A DNA stretch of 5,464 bases from an uncultured Nannocystaceae bacterium (GCA_938084085.1 CALKDV010000409.1:1-5464); one strand, 5' to 3'. Positions 1 to 5,464 are shown, counted from the stretch's first letter. The notes: generated from the letters alone by a model not told the origin. Numbers and translations are program-made.

Positions 1-1
1 C

Positions 2-688
2 CGTGTCGAGGCGCTCTACGAGTCCGCCCCTCCTCGGCCGCGCGTGATCGAATCGCGCACAACACCGCCTCCTGCCGTGGCGACCAAAACGGTCAAAGGA
101 CGCGCGCTGTTGCGTCAGTTCGCATGGGCCATCGACGGATCCCATGGGCCGATCCGACGCGCGCGGGTGATTTGCGGCGCGCTCAACCGGCAGCCCCGGA
201 TGACCGGTGAATCCCCCGGCGCCAAGCTCAAGTGTGTCCTCCACGAAGATCCGCGGCGCCCAACACTCCAGGTCTCGACCACCGGGCTCGAAGCCGACGA
301 GGCCCGGGCCTTCGTCTTGGCGCGGTTGACTCGCCTCGCAGAGGATCCTCTCGACGCGGATGTGATCGACATCGAACGGAGGCGACAAGCGCGCCAGTTC
401 GTCGAAGAACTCCACACCCCCCTGTCCCTCGTCTCACTGCTCTCCCAGTCGTTACCTGAGCCGCGTGCGGAGAGCGGCAAGCGCGTCACGCTCGCGCAGA
501 CCCTGGACCTCGAAGACCTCCTCGCCCCCAGGATGGTGACCGCGATGGCCCAACGCCTCGCGTCGAGACTTCGAGACGCGTCCGCCTCCACAGCGCCCGC
601 CACCGTGAATCCCCCCGAGCCTGGGGAGGCTCTCGGAGCGGAGCCCGCGGAAGACGACGCTAGTTCACCCGCAGGAGGTGCACAGTGA
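2..688 (+). CDS. C-terminal part of a probable M16 (insulinase-like) peptidase, 5' end outside window
   Basis: The reading frame is open from base 2 and the start lies outside the window. The GTG at 44 is in frame but sits within continuous coding sequence and has no convincing ribosome site, so I treat it as an internal Val. About 228 residues are visible. The order fits the middle and C-terminal domain of M16 peptidases: a Pro-rich inter-domain stretch, then a strand/helix segment (RALLRQFAWAIDG followed by a helix), a strand with LQVSTTGLEADEARAFV, and a long helix beginning DADVIDIERRRQARQFVEEL, which resembles the 'eELerak' helix of that family followed by the region that varies between subunits. 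The tail (last 40 or so residues) is Pro/Ala/Glu-rich and probably disordered. The catalytic HxxEH motif, if present, would lie upstream of the window, so activity cannot be judged. The gene overlaps the next by 4 bases, which supports a shared function with the M16-like lipoprotein. The family call rests on pattern, not on a motif, and is moderate. Confidence 0.6.
   Translation, partial: RVEALYESAPPRPRVIESRTTPPPAVATKTVKGRALLRQFAWAIDGSHGPIRRARVICGALNRQPRMTGESPGAKLKCVLHEDPRRPTLQVSTTGLEADEARAFVLARLTRLAEDPLDADVIDIERRRQARQFVEELHTPLSLVSLLSQSLPEPRAESGKRVTLAQTLDLEDLLAPRMVTAMAQRLASRLRDASASTAPATVNPPEPGEALGAEPAEDDASSPAGGAQ
673..678 (+). promoter_or_regulatory. Ribosome binding site setting the GTG start at 685
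   Basis: A perfect AGGAGG lies 6 bases before the GTG at 685-687. It sits inside the last codons of the upstream gene. The start GTG overlaps the upstream stop TGA (bases 686-688), the usual arrangement for translational coupling. This decides the GTG start over any internal ATG. Confidence 0.85.
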
Positions 689-2106
689 GGCGTTTGCTCC
701 CCTTCACGATCGTCTTGGCGGGGCTCGTGGCCGCGTCCGCCTGCCGCCCCAAGGACACCATGAAGCCGGTGGACTTCGAGAGCTTGGACCCCAACTCCAA
801 GGCCGCGTCCGATACGAAACAGGCGCCAAACTGGGGAGATATTCGGCCGACGCGTCTTCCAAGCAAGGCGTCGATGATGGTCCTCGACGAGCCTGGCACC
901 GGCCTCATCAACCTCCGCCTGTTGGCCGCGACAGATCCCGCCCAGCGGGCCGCGAGCACGATGGTCCTCGCCTATGCCGCGCGAGATGCCCTCCGCGAGC
1001 GCGTCGAGTTGGTTCGTGGACAGGTACGGATCGAGTTCGGAGCCGATCGTCTTGAGCTCGTCGTCTCCGGGAGCGCCGCCAACAGCCAGGAACTCCTCGA
1101 CGCGCTCAACAGCGCCTTCGAACAAGTCCCCAGCGCTCGACAACTCGCCACCACCCGGGGGCGCCTGCTCGGTGAGCTTCCCCGCCCCGACACCATGGCG
1201 TTCGCCGTCGCCGGCGCCACCTCTGCGGTGCTTGAGCGCCCCCTTCACACCCAGCTTGTCTCTGCCGACGGGCTGCTGCGGCTCACGCCAGAGGAACTCC
1301 GCACCGCCTGGGAGCGCACCTTCTCCCCAGACCGCACCCTCCTCATGGTGCACACAGATATCTCTCGCGCGAACATCGACCCTGCGCTCAGCGATTTTGC
1401 GAAGACTTGGCCCCGCAAAGTCGCCTTCGCCAACCTCTTTCGAGGACTCTCCGAGCTGATCGACGTCTTTCATCAGCCGCCCCGACGAGAGCGCGACCGC
1501 AGAGCCAGGCCCTCCATGAACAAAGGCCCGGCGCCCATTGTTCGCGCGGAACCTCCCAACGGCGCGCTCAAGGGGAGACCCACCTTGGTGATCGCGCGGA
1601 TGATTCCATTGCCGACCATGGAGGCCCGGGCCCTCGCGCGCCTCACCCAGCGGACCTTGCAGTCCACGGTCGACGCCCGCCTCTCCATCGAGGGGACCCA
1701 GGGCGTGTGGCTGTACCGAGTCTCCATGGACCCCACCGAGCCGGCGGACAGCCTCACGAGCGAGCTCGCGCGCCTTCAAGATCAGGTGAGGCGCTCGCCG
1801 CAGCGGTGGGAGCTTGAGCAAGCCGCGAGCTTATGGCTGGGCGCTCGCGTCGTCGGAGCCAGCCTCCACCACGAGGATTGGACGGCCATGGCGAGTGAGG
1901 CCCTCTCCCTCAGCGAGACCGACGAAGAGATCGCCTTAAGCCTCAGCCGCGACGCGAGCGCGATGAATGAAGCGACCCCAGAGGCGCTTCACGAGTTCGC
2001 CCTCACGTACCTGCTACCCACGCGAGATGACCAGGCGTGGCGATGGTTCGTCAGCGGCGTCGACGATCAAGCGCTGCGAGAAATGAACGAGCCGCCCTCT
2101 CCGTGA
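685..2106 (+). CDS. Lipoprotein with M16-like (insulinase) fold lacking the HxxEH zinc motif
   Basis: This 473-residue protein begins with a lipoprotein signal: Arg-Arg at residues 2-3, a hydrophobic core at about 4-17, and AASAC with Cys20 as the lipidation residue. Residues about 55-250 follow the layout of an M16 N-terminal domain: a strand near 63-68, a strand and helix at 74-105 where the family has its zinc site, a strand pair at about 112-128, a helix at 134-150, and the telling segment TPEELRTAWERTFSPDRTLL (201-220) followed by MVHTDIS, which matches the family pattern 'L...dl..fy..~y.P.n..LvvvGd'. No HxxEH or reversed motif is present, so this is predicted to be a non-catalytic subunit. 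Residues about 262-290 are a basic, Pro-rich linker, and 298-465 could be a second, more diverged M16 domain. M16B enzymes are known to pair an HxxEH subunit with an inactive partner, and the coupled upstream gene would be that partner. An alternative is a diverged envelope lipoprotein with no protease role. The stop lies 32 bases from the end of the opposing permease gene, with no clear terminator between them. Confidence 0.7.
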   Translation: MRRLLPFTIVLAGLVAASACRPKDTMKPVDFESLDPNSKAASDTKQAPNWGDIRPTRLPSKASMMVLDEPGTGLINLRLLAATDPAQRAASTMVLAYAARDALRERVELVRGQVRIEFGADRLELVVSGSAANSQELLDALNSAFEQVPSARQLATTRGRLLGELPRPDTMAFAVAGATSAVLERPLHTQLVSADGLLRLTPEELRTAWERTFSPDRTLLMVHTDISRANIDPALSDFAKTWPRKVAFANLFRGLSELIDVFHQPPRRERDRRARPSMNKGPAPIVRAEPPNGALKGRPTLVIARMIPLPTMEARALARLTQRTLQSTVDARLSIEGTQGVWLYRVSMDPTEPADSLTSELARLQDQVRRSPQRWELEQAASLWLGARVVGASLHHEDWTAMASEALSLSETDEEIALSLSRDASAMNEATPEALHEFALTYLLPTRDDQAWRWFVSGVDDQALREMNEPPSP

Positions 2107-2138
2107 GCGCTCCCGGTGCCTCCGCAGAGCGTCCGCGC

Positions 2139-3974
2139 CTACGAACCCGAAGAACAGCAGCTCGACTCTGAAGACGAGTCGTCGTCGTGGTCGTGGCCGT
2201 CATGGCTGTGGTCGTGGTCTCCGCCCCGATTGGTGAGCTTGCCGAGCTGTCCGACAAAACCACCCGGTCCCTGGCGAACCAGCGAAGCGGCGAACAATCC
2301 GGTGAGCGCCGCGGCACACACGAGCTGAAGCGTGGAGTATCCGTGCTCATGCGCCTCGACTGCCGCCCGTGGATCAACCGTGCCCCCGAGCACCAGGTCG
2401 GTGCCGATTCCGAAGGTCACCACGCTCACCACCACCGCGCCCATGAACAAGAACGCGGCTCGGCGCCCGTGCAAGCGCTCGAGCACACCGAAGGTGGTCG
2501 CGTTGGTCGCGGGTCCCGTGAGCAAGAACGCGAGCGCCGCTCCCGGCGACGCTCCCTTCGCGATCAAGATGGCGGCGAGGGGCGTCGCCCCGGTCGCGCA
2601 GACATAGATGGGGGCACCGATCACCGCGAAGAGCGGAACTTGAACAAACGGAGAGATATTCGCGAAAGCCTCGGGCTTCAAGAAGGGACTTAAGATCGCG
2701 GCGAGGCAAAGGCCCACCAGGATCCACGTCGCGCTGTCGTCGACGATATCGATAAAGCCCGTCCGCAGACCCTCCCGCAGTCGGGTGCTCAGGGGCGCCG
2801 GGGCCGCCTGCACCGCGGGGACGTCCGACTCCCGGTCAGGTTGCCGCCTGTCGATCCATCCGCCGACGAACCATCCCACAAACATCGCGACCACCGCTGC
2901 GGCGATCACCCGCGCGATCGCGACGTCCGCTCCGAGCATCGGGAGAGATATCAAGATCGCGTCCAACCCAAGCTCCGGCGTCGCCACAAGGAAGGACACC
3001 GCCGCCGCCGCCGGCGTCCCTCGCCGAATCAAGGACTGGTACACGGGTACAACGCCGCACGAGCAAAGCGGCAGCGGGAGGCCAAAGGCGACGCCCTTCA
3101 TCGCTCGACGCGCCGCGCCCCCCTGTCGCATCCATCGCATGGAGGCCTCACCGAGCATCCCCCCGAGCGCCCCCGCGAGTCCGTACGCCACCAAGAGGGC
3201 GGGGGCGCTCTCAACGAACAGCCCCGTGAATGTCGTGATGATGTCGCTGCGAACACCGCTGCCTGCGTCGGTCCACCCCGGTACCACCACCGCCGCCACG
3301 CCCAGCAGTCCGAGCAGCGCCCCAACCCCTGCCTGCTGCGGAGAGCCCTTGCCGGCCGGGGATTCTCCACGAATGACGTGCATCAAGAGACCCCCGACGA
3401 GGGCCGCGAGCAGCGCCTCTTCGGACGCGCCGAGCCACGATTCGATGACCGACGAGCCAAACCATGTTCCGAGAATCGTCGCTCCTGCGAGCGCTCCCAC
3501 GGCCAGCAAGCCCGCCGCTTTACCCCGCGACTGCATCATCCAAAAAATGGCGAGCCCCACAGCGATCCGATGCAAGATGATGGCCGCCTCGAGTCCATGT
3601 CCGTGACCGTGGACCCCCTCACCACCATGGGCCTGGGCCCCCACCAACGCCAACCCGTCCGCGAAGGCGTGCACCGACAGTCCCACCAACACGAGCACTT
3701 GCGTGACACGAGAATTGCCGGTCTGCTTCCGCTCGAGGACTCCCGGGAGCAGGTACCCGAGCACCAGCATCCCGAGCGCCATGGGTCCAGCGGCGCCCAC
3801 GGTCGCGGGCATCACCTCCAGCAAGACCATGCCGACCACCGCGACCTGCACAAAGCCGCGGAGGAACGCGAGCACGCTCTCGCTCTTTTGGCTCAACGCC
3901 AAGAACGCAGGGCCCACCACGAGCGCGAGGATGCTCGCCCCGAGTGCGATCTGCAGGTGACTGTCGGCTAACAT
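2139..3974 (-). CDS. Fused ZIP-like / SO_0444-type metal permease with metal-binding tail
   Basis: This is a 611-residue inner-membrane protein with roughly 15-17 hydrophobic segments. Residues about 240-570 match permeases of the DUF318/ArsP_1 group, in particular the SO_0444 Cu/Zn-efflux type: PLPLCSCGVVPVYQSLIRRG (300-319, Cys304 and Cys306), then a conserved-looking ATPELGLDAI (331-340), IYVCATGATPLAAILIAKG (456-474, Cys459) and LLTGPATNATT (484-494). The N-terminal 200 residues are extra relative to the roughly 350-400 residues I expect for that family. They resemble a ZIP transporter: LLEVMPA (51-57), VHAFADGLAL (101-110, like the TM4 HNFxDG motif), a His-rich loop with His116, 122, 124 and 126, then LHRIAVG (134-140) where ZIPs carry HEIPHE or QNxPEG. 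The acidic ligands of that last motif are missing. The C-terminus is a soluble His/Asp tail (586-599) followed by Ser/Glu and a Cys pair (606-607). The likely role is export or buffering of a soft divalent metal such as Zn or Cu; the exact substrate is inferred. The ATG at 3974 has a GAGG at 3980-3983 with a 5-base spacer. A terminator upstream isolates the gene from rpmB, so it should have its own promoter in 3975-4031, but I see no strong consensus there. Confidence 0.88.
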   Translation of the reverse strand: MLADSHLQIALGASILALVVGPAFLALSQKSESVLAFLRGFVQVAVVGMVLLEVMPATVGAAGPMALGMLVLGYLLPGVLERKQTGNSRVTQVLVLVGLSVHAFADGLALVGAQAHGGEGVHGHGHGLEAAIILHRIAVGLAIFWMMQSRGKAAGLLAVGALAGATILGTWFGSSVIESWLGASEEALLAALVGGLLMHVIRGESPAGKGSPQQAGVGALLGLLGVAAVVVPGWTDAGSGVRSDIITTFTGLFVESAPALLVAYGLAGALGGMLGEASMRWMRQGGAARRAMKGVAFGLPLPLCSCGVVPVYQSLIRRGTPAAAAVSFLVATPELGLDAILISLPMLGADVAIARVIAAAVVAMFVGWFVGGWIDRRQPDRESDVPAVQAAPAPLSTRLREGLRTGFIDIVDDSATWILVGLCLAAILSPFLKPEAFANISPFVQVPLFAVIGAPIYVCATGATPLAAILIAKGASPGAALAFLLTGPATNATTFGVLERLHGRRAAFLFMGAVVVSVVTFGIGTDLVLGGTVDPRAAVEAHEHGYSTLQLVCAAALTGLFAASLVRQGPGGFVGQLGKLTNRGGDHDHSHDGHDHDDDSSSESSCCSSGS

Positions 3975-4031
3975 GTGGACCTCATCACAATAGCGCGCCT
4001 GTATGCTGAAACCGACACCCTCGCCCCAATG

Positions 4032-4056
4032 AAAAAGGGTCGGCGATGCCGACCCT
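4032..4056 (-). terminator. Intrinsic terminator of rpmB
   Basis: Bases 4036-4044 (AGGGTCGGC) pair perfectly with 4048-4056 (GCCGACCCT), giving a 9-base-pair stem with a 3-base loop. Read on the - strand, the stem is followed by a run of five T (4036 down to 4032), the first of which is the last stem base. It lies 25 bases past the rpmB stop codon and about 60 bases before the permease start, so it should end the rpmB transcript and separate the two genes. On the + strand there is no T run, so it is one-directional. Confidence 0.9.
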
Positions 4057-4081
4057 CCATTGTGCCTCGCGTCGAGCGCGT

Positions 4082-4318
4082 TTAGATCTTCTCACCACGG
4101 GCGCGGAGGTCTGCGATGACCTGCTCAATCCCGCGGTGATCGATGACGCGAATCCCAGCGGCGCTGACGCGCAATCGCACCCAGCGGTTCTCGCTCTCCA
4201 CCCAAAAGCGCTTGCGCTGAAGATTGGGGAGACTGCGCTTCTTGGTGCGCGTGTGGGAGTGGCTGACGTTCATCCCCACGAGAGGGCGCTTTCCGGTGAC
4301 CTGACAAACCTGCGACAT
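4082..4318 (-). CDS. rpmB: 50S ribosomal protein L28
   Basis: The 78-residue product is a full-length L28 of the Escherichia coli type. It opens with MSQVCQVTGKRP, has the basic segment HTRTKKRSLPNLQRKRFWVE (22-41), then LRVSAAGIRVID (49-60) and ends LRARGEKI. These segments match E. coli L28 closely, and the length is the same. It is a component of the large ribosomal subunit that binds 23S rRNA. It has a single cysteine (Cys5) and no CxxC pairs, so it is the zinc-free (C-minus) form of L28 rather than the zinc-ribbon form. The ATG at 4318 is preceded by GGGAG at 4327-4331 with an 8-base spacer. rpmG (L33) is not adjacent here, unlike in E. coli. A promoter at 4348-4375 and a terminator at 4032-4056 make this a single-gene transcript. 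Confidence 0.97.
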   Translation of the reverse strand: MSQVCQVTGKRPLVGMNVSHSHTRTKKRSLPNLQRKRFWVESENRWVRLRVSAAGIRVIDHRGIEQVIADLRARGEKI

Positions 4319-4330
4319 GATGATGACTCC

Positions 4331-4368
4331 CGTGACCGGGGCGCCGAACTTTGATCAGTTCGGTCACG
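4331..4368. repeat. Two overlapping inverted repeats across the rpmB promoter
   Basis: The outer pair is CGTGACCG (4331-4338) with CGGTCACG (4361-4368), 8 of 8 bases complementary and separated by 22 bases. The inner pair is CCGAACT (4344-4350) with AGTTCGG (4357-4363), 7 of 7 and separated by 6 bases. The right arms share CGG (4361-4363), so both hairpins could not form together. The inner repeat covers the -10 and part of the spacer of the predicted rpmB promoter, the place for a dimeric repressor. Since the predicted transcript starts near 4341, a DNA-level operator is more likely than an RNA switch. I do not recognise the site; it does not fit LexA spacing for GAAC/GTTC (8 bases here rather than 4). 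Confidence 0.5.
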
Positions 4369-4375
4369 CTGTCAA
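4348..4375 (-). promoter_or_regulatory. Probable sigma-70 promoter of rpmB
   Basis: On the - strand a perfect TTGACA (4375-4370) is followed after 16 bases by CAAAGT (4353-4348), a weak -10 that keeps the A at position 2 and the T at position 6. Transcription would start near 4341, leaving a leader of about 23 bases that carries the GGGAG ribosome site. The -35 box is convincing; the -10 and the spacing are less so. An inverted repeat covers the spacer and -10. Confidence 0.6.
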
Positions 4376-4439
4376 GGGATGCGGAGCATTGGCCGGGGCG
4401 CGCTGGGCCCCTAACTTCGCGCGCTTTGCGCAGAGGGGG

Positions 4440-4466
4440 CTCGAGAGCCTCGAGGGCCTCGAGGCG
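4440..4466. repeat. Three tandem copies of a 9-base unit, able to form a hairpin
   Basis: The units are CTCGAGAGC, CTCGAGGGC and CTCGAGGCG, each opening with the palindrome CTCGAG. Bases 4447-4454 and 4458-4465 also form a perfect 8-base-pair stem with a 3-base loop. It lies just past the stop of the CxxxCH lipoprotein gene (4488), where a terminator would be expected on the - strand, but no T run follows the stem. It may be a weak or factor-assisted 3' end structure, or simple replication slippage. Confidence 0.6.
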
Positions 4467-4487
4467 ACGACCGCACCGGACGCTGCG

Positions 4488-4964
4488 TCAGGGCATGGCC
4501 CCTTCGTCGATCCAATCGCCGATGAGGATCAGCTCGCCCGCCGGGAGCGCCTGCCCCTCGTAGGGCATCTGGGCGCCGCTCCCACCTTCGGCGAGGTGGG
4601 TGTTGTTGAGTTTGTGCCACATATAGCTCACAGACTTGTTGCCCGGGTTCACGATCTGCATCTGTGGAAGCTGACCTGACATCACCCCGATCAGATTGTC
4701 GTAAGCCGACCCCTCCGTGAGAATCAAGGACTCGTTCAAGCCGTCCACCTCGTGACAGCTGGCCACACAGCTCGACGAGATGATCGGCTCGACATCCACC
4801 GCGAATGACAACGGCCCGGTCATGTCGTCTGCGCCGCTGTCGGTGTCTTCGGCCATCGAGTCAGATTCGTCCCCGTCGTCGCCGTCCGTCGTGCAGGCTG
4901 GGACCAGCCCAAAGGCTGCCACAAAAAACAATCCCCTCACCGCCGGTCGCCTGTACAGCTTCAT
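4488..4964 (-). CDS. Small lipoprotein with CxxxCH cytochrome c-like haem motif
   Basis: From the ATG at 4964 the product has 158 residues: a signal peptide (basic KLYRR, then hydrophobic residues 11-20) ending in a lipobox LVPAC with Cys24. An acidic Asp/Ser/Thr-rich linker follows (25-48), then a small domain. That domain has VEPIISSSCVASCHE (58-72), a CxxxCH motif with Cys66, Cys70 and His71, and closes with AQMPYEGQAL then LILIGDWIDEGA (145-156), the ending typical of small c-type cytochrome domains. Met133 is a candidate sixth haem ligand. The likely role is an outer-membrane or periplasmic electron carrier or redox-sensing lipoprotein, though haem attachment to CxxxCH is not assured. 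The start is uncertain. The frame is open to a TTG at 4994 and another ATG at 4973; 4964 gives the best signal peptide and has GGAG at 4968-4971, although only 3 bases away. The gene follows the pirin gene on the same strand by about 90 bases. Confidence 0.8.
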   Translation of the reverse strand: MKLYRRPAVRGLFFVAAFGLVPACTTDGDDGDESDSMAEDTDSGADDMTGPLSFAVDVEPIISSSCVASCHEVDGLNESLILTEGSAYDNLIGVMSGQLPQMQIVNPGNKSVSYMWHKLNNTHLAEGGSGAQMPYEGQALPAGELILIGDWIDEGAMP

Positions 4965-5054
4965 AAGCTCCATAGAACGGAGTTCAGCACACAAACCAGG
5001 GAAATGAAAGCCCCGCAGTTCCAGGACCGCCCGACATCGTTCGCGGCGGCAACC

Positions 5055-5464
5055 TCAGTCGACAAAAGGTCCTCGGTGGGCGATCCCCTCCGCGTGAGGG
5101 CGCCCGTGCACGTGCGCCACCCGGGTGCCGGCTTGCGCCTCAAGAGGCAACCGACCGGCGCTGGGGATTACCACATCACCCTCCTTGAACACGGCGCCGA
5201 GCATCTTGATCTCCCCCTCGAGCACGTACACCAAGCCTTGGTGGCCCGACGGGCCAACCAGGGCGCACGCCCCTTTGTTTGGAAAGCTGCAGGTCCGATA
5301 GCCCATGGCCGTCTGCATCACCACCGGTGAGTTTGGCCCCACCACCTCGCTGGTGCGCACCCCTCCATCCTGGGTCGTCGGCATATATTTCGCCGCGATG
5401 CCCTCGTAGTCCGGTGGCATCTTTTTGAGCCGTCGCGGCAGATTGATCCACAGCTGCAAACCTC
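5055..5464 (-). CDS. Pirin family protein, C-terminal half (5' end outside window)
   Basis: The frame is open to the window edge, and 135 residues are visible. They start with GLQLWINLP and then KKMPPDYEGI, the pirin signature that sits near the middle of these roughly 230-300 residue bicupin proteins. The second cupin follows, with GLVYVLEGEIKMLGAVFKEGDVVI at about residues 76-99, and then HGRPHAEGIAHRGPFV, which corresponds to the usual 'GrPl.EPi...GPFVMNT'. Pirins are cupin-superfamily proteins; some (YhhW) have quercetin dioxygenase activity and others act as redox or stress-linked regulators. The metal ligands are in the N-terminal cupin and cannot be seen. The protein stops one residue after GPFV, losing the MNT and the final helix that most family members have, and the 'EP' is AEG here. 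The TTG at 5459 is an internal Leu, not a start. The biological role in this organism is unknown. Confidence 0.88.
   Translation of the reverse strand, partial: GLQLWINLPRRLKKMPPDYEGIAAKYMPTTQDGGVRTSEVVGPNSPVVMQTAMGYRTCSFPNKGACALVGPSGHQGLVYVLEGEIKMLGAVFKEGDVVIPSAGRLPLEAQAGTRVAHVHGRPHAEGIAHRGPFVD

Noticed and set aside
44..46. GTG as the start codon of the first gene
   Set aside because: The frame is open back to base 2 with compatible residues and there is no ribosome site before it; the protein is more likely cut by the window edge.
115..1821. A 568-codon open frame on the - strand, antisense to both M16-like genes
   Set aside because: It is long only because of the GC-biased codon use of the real genes. 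It runs across the overlap of two well-supported + strand genes, shows low-complexity Gly/Arg/Glu composition and no recognisable domain, and has no ribosome site.
2104..2138. Possible terminator between the converging M16-like and permease genes
   Set aside because: GCGCTC (2107-2112) can pair with GAGCGT only through a G-T pair and a long loop, and there is no T run on either strand.
2841..3971. A 376-codon open frame on the + strand across the permease gene
   Set aside because: The translation is Arg/His/Pro-rich with no hydrophobic or domain pattern, while the opposite strand encodes clear transporter motifs.
3975..4031. MerR-family (CueR/ZntR-like) operator for the metal permease
   Set aside because: No dyad with the elongated 19-20 base spacer is visible; TTGGGG and CATACA at 18 bases are too weak a promoter match to report.
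4344..4363. LexA (SOS) box at the rpmB promoter
   Set aside because: The GAAC and GTTC halves are 8 bases apart rather than the 4 of the Bacillus-type site, and rpmB is not an SOS gene.
4317..4679. A 120-codon + strand frame covering the rpmB upstream region and the end of the lipoprotein gene
   Set aside because: It is antisense to the conserved C-terminal part of the lipoprotein and covers the rpmB promoter and repeats. It has no family resemblance.
5014..5040. Possible sigma-54 promoter (TGGAAC, then GC) before the lipoprotein gene
   Set aside because: The GG-to-GC spacing is one base short of the required distance and the TTGC half is not matched.

Overview
The window is GC-rich (coding regions are strongly G/C at third positions) and looks like a chromosomal segment of a myxobacterium-type organism (Myxococcota). 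The best pointer is a small lipoprotein at 4488-4964. It has an Asp/Ser/Thr-rich linker right after the lipobox cysteine and a CxxxCH haem-type motif, a style I associate with the Nannocystis/Enhygromyxa/Plesiocystis side of the phylum. The taxon is an inference from style, not a proven assignment. No tRNA, rRNA, CRISPR, phage or insertion-sequence feature is visible.

Left block (2-2106, + strand): two translationally coupled genes (4-base GTGA overlap with a strong AGGAGG site). The first is a C-terminal fragment whose layout fits the C-terminal half of an M16 (insulinase-like) peptidase. The second is a complete predicted lipoprotein with the M16 fold pattern but without the HxxEH zinc motif. 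Together they look like a two-subunit M16B-type protease pair, or a derivative of one, in the envelope.

Centre (2139-3974, - strand, converging on the M16 pair with 32 bases between): a 611-residue membrane protein that joins a degenerate ZIP-like metal-transporter half to a permease of the DUF318/ArsP_1, SO_0444 Cu/Zn-efflux type. It has a His-rich internal loop and a His/Asp/Cys-rich C-terminal tail. It is the most unusual protein here and is probably involved in metal efflux or metal homeostasis.

Right block (4032-5464, - strand): rpmB (ribosomal protein L28, 78 aa, the cysteine-poor zinc-free form) with its own promoter, an operator-like set of inverted repeats and an intrinsic terminator. 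The terminator separates it from the metal permease downstream. Upstream of rpmB are the CxxxCH lipoprotein and the C-terminal half of a pirin-family protein cut by the window edge. The - strand genes read as several separate transcription units rather than one pathway. No gene-free stretch exceeds 300 bases. The longest, 4319-4487, holds the rpmB promoter, its inverted repeats and a 9-base triple tandem repeat.
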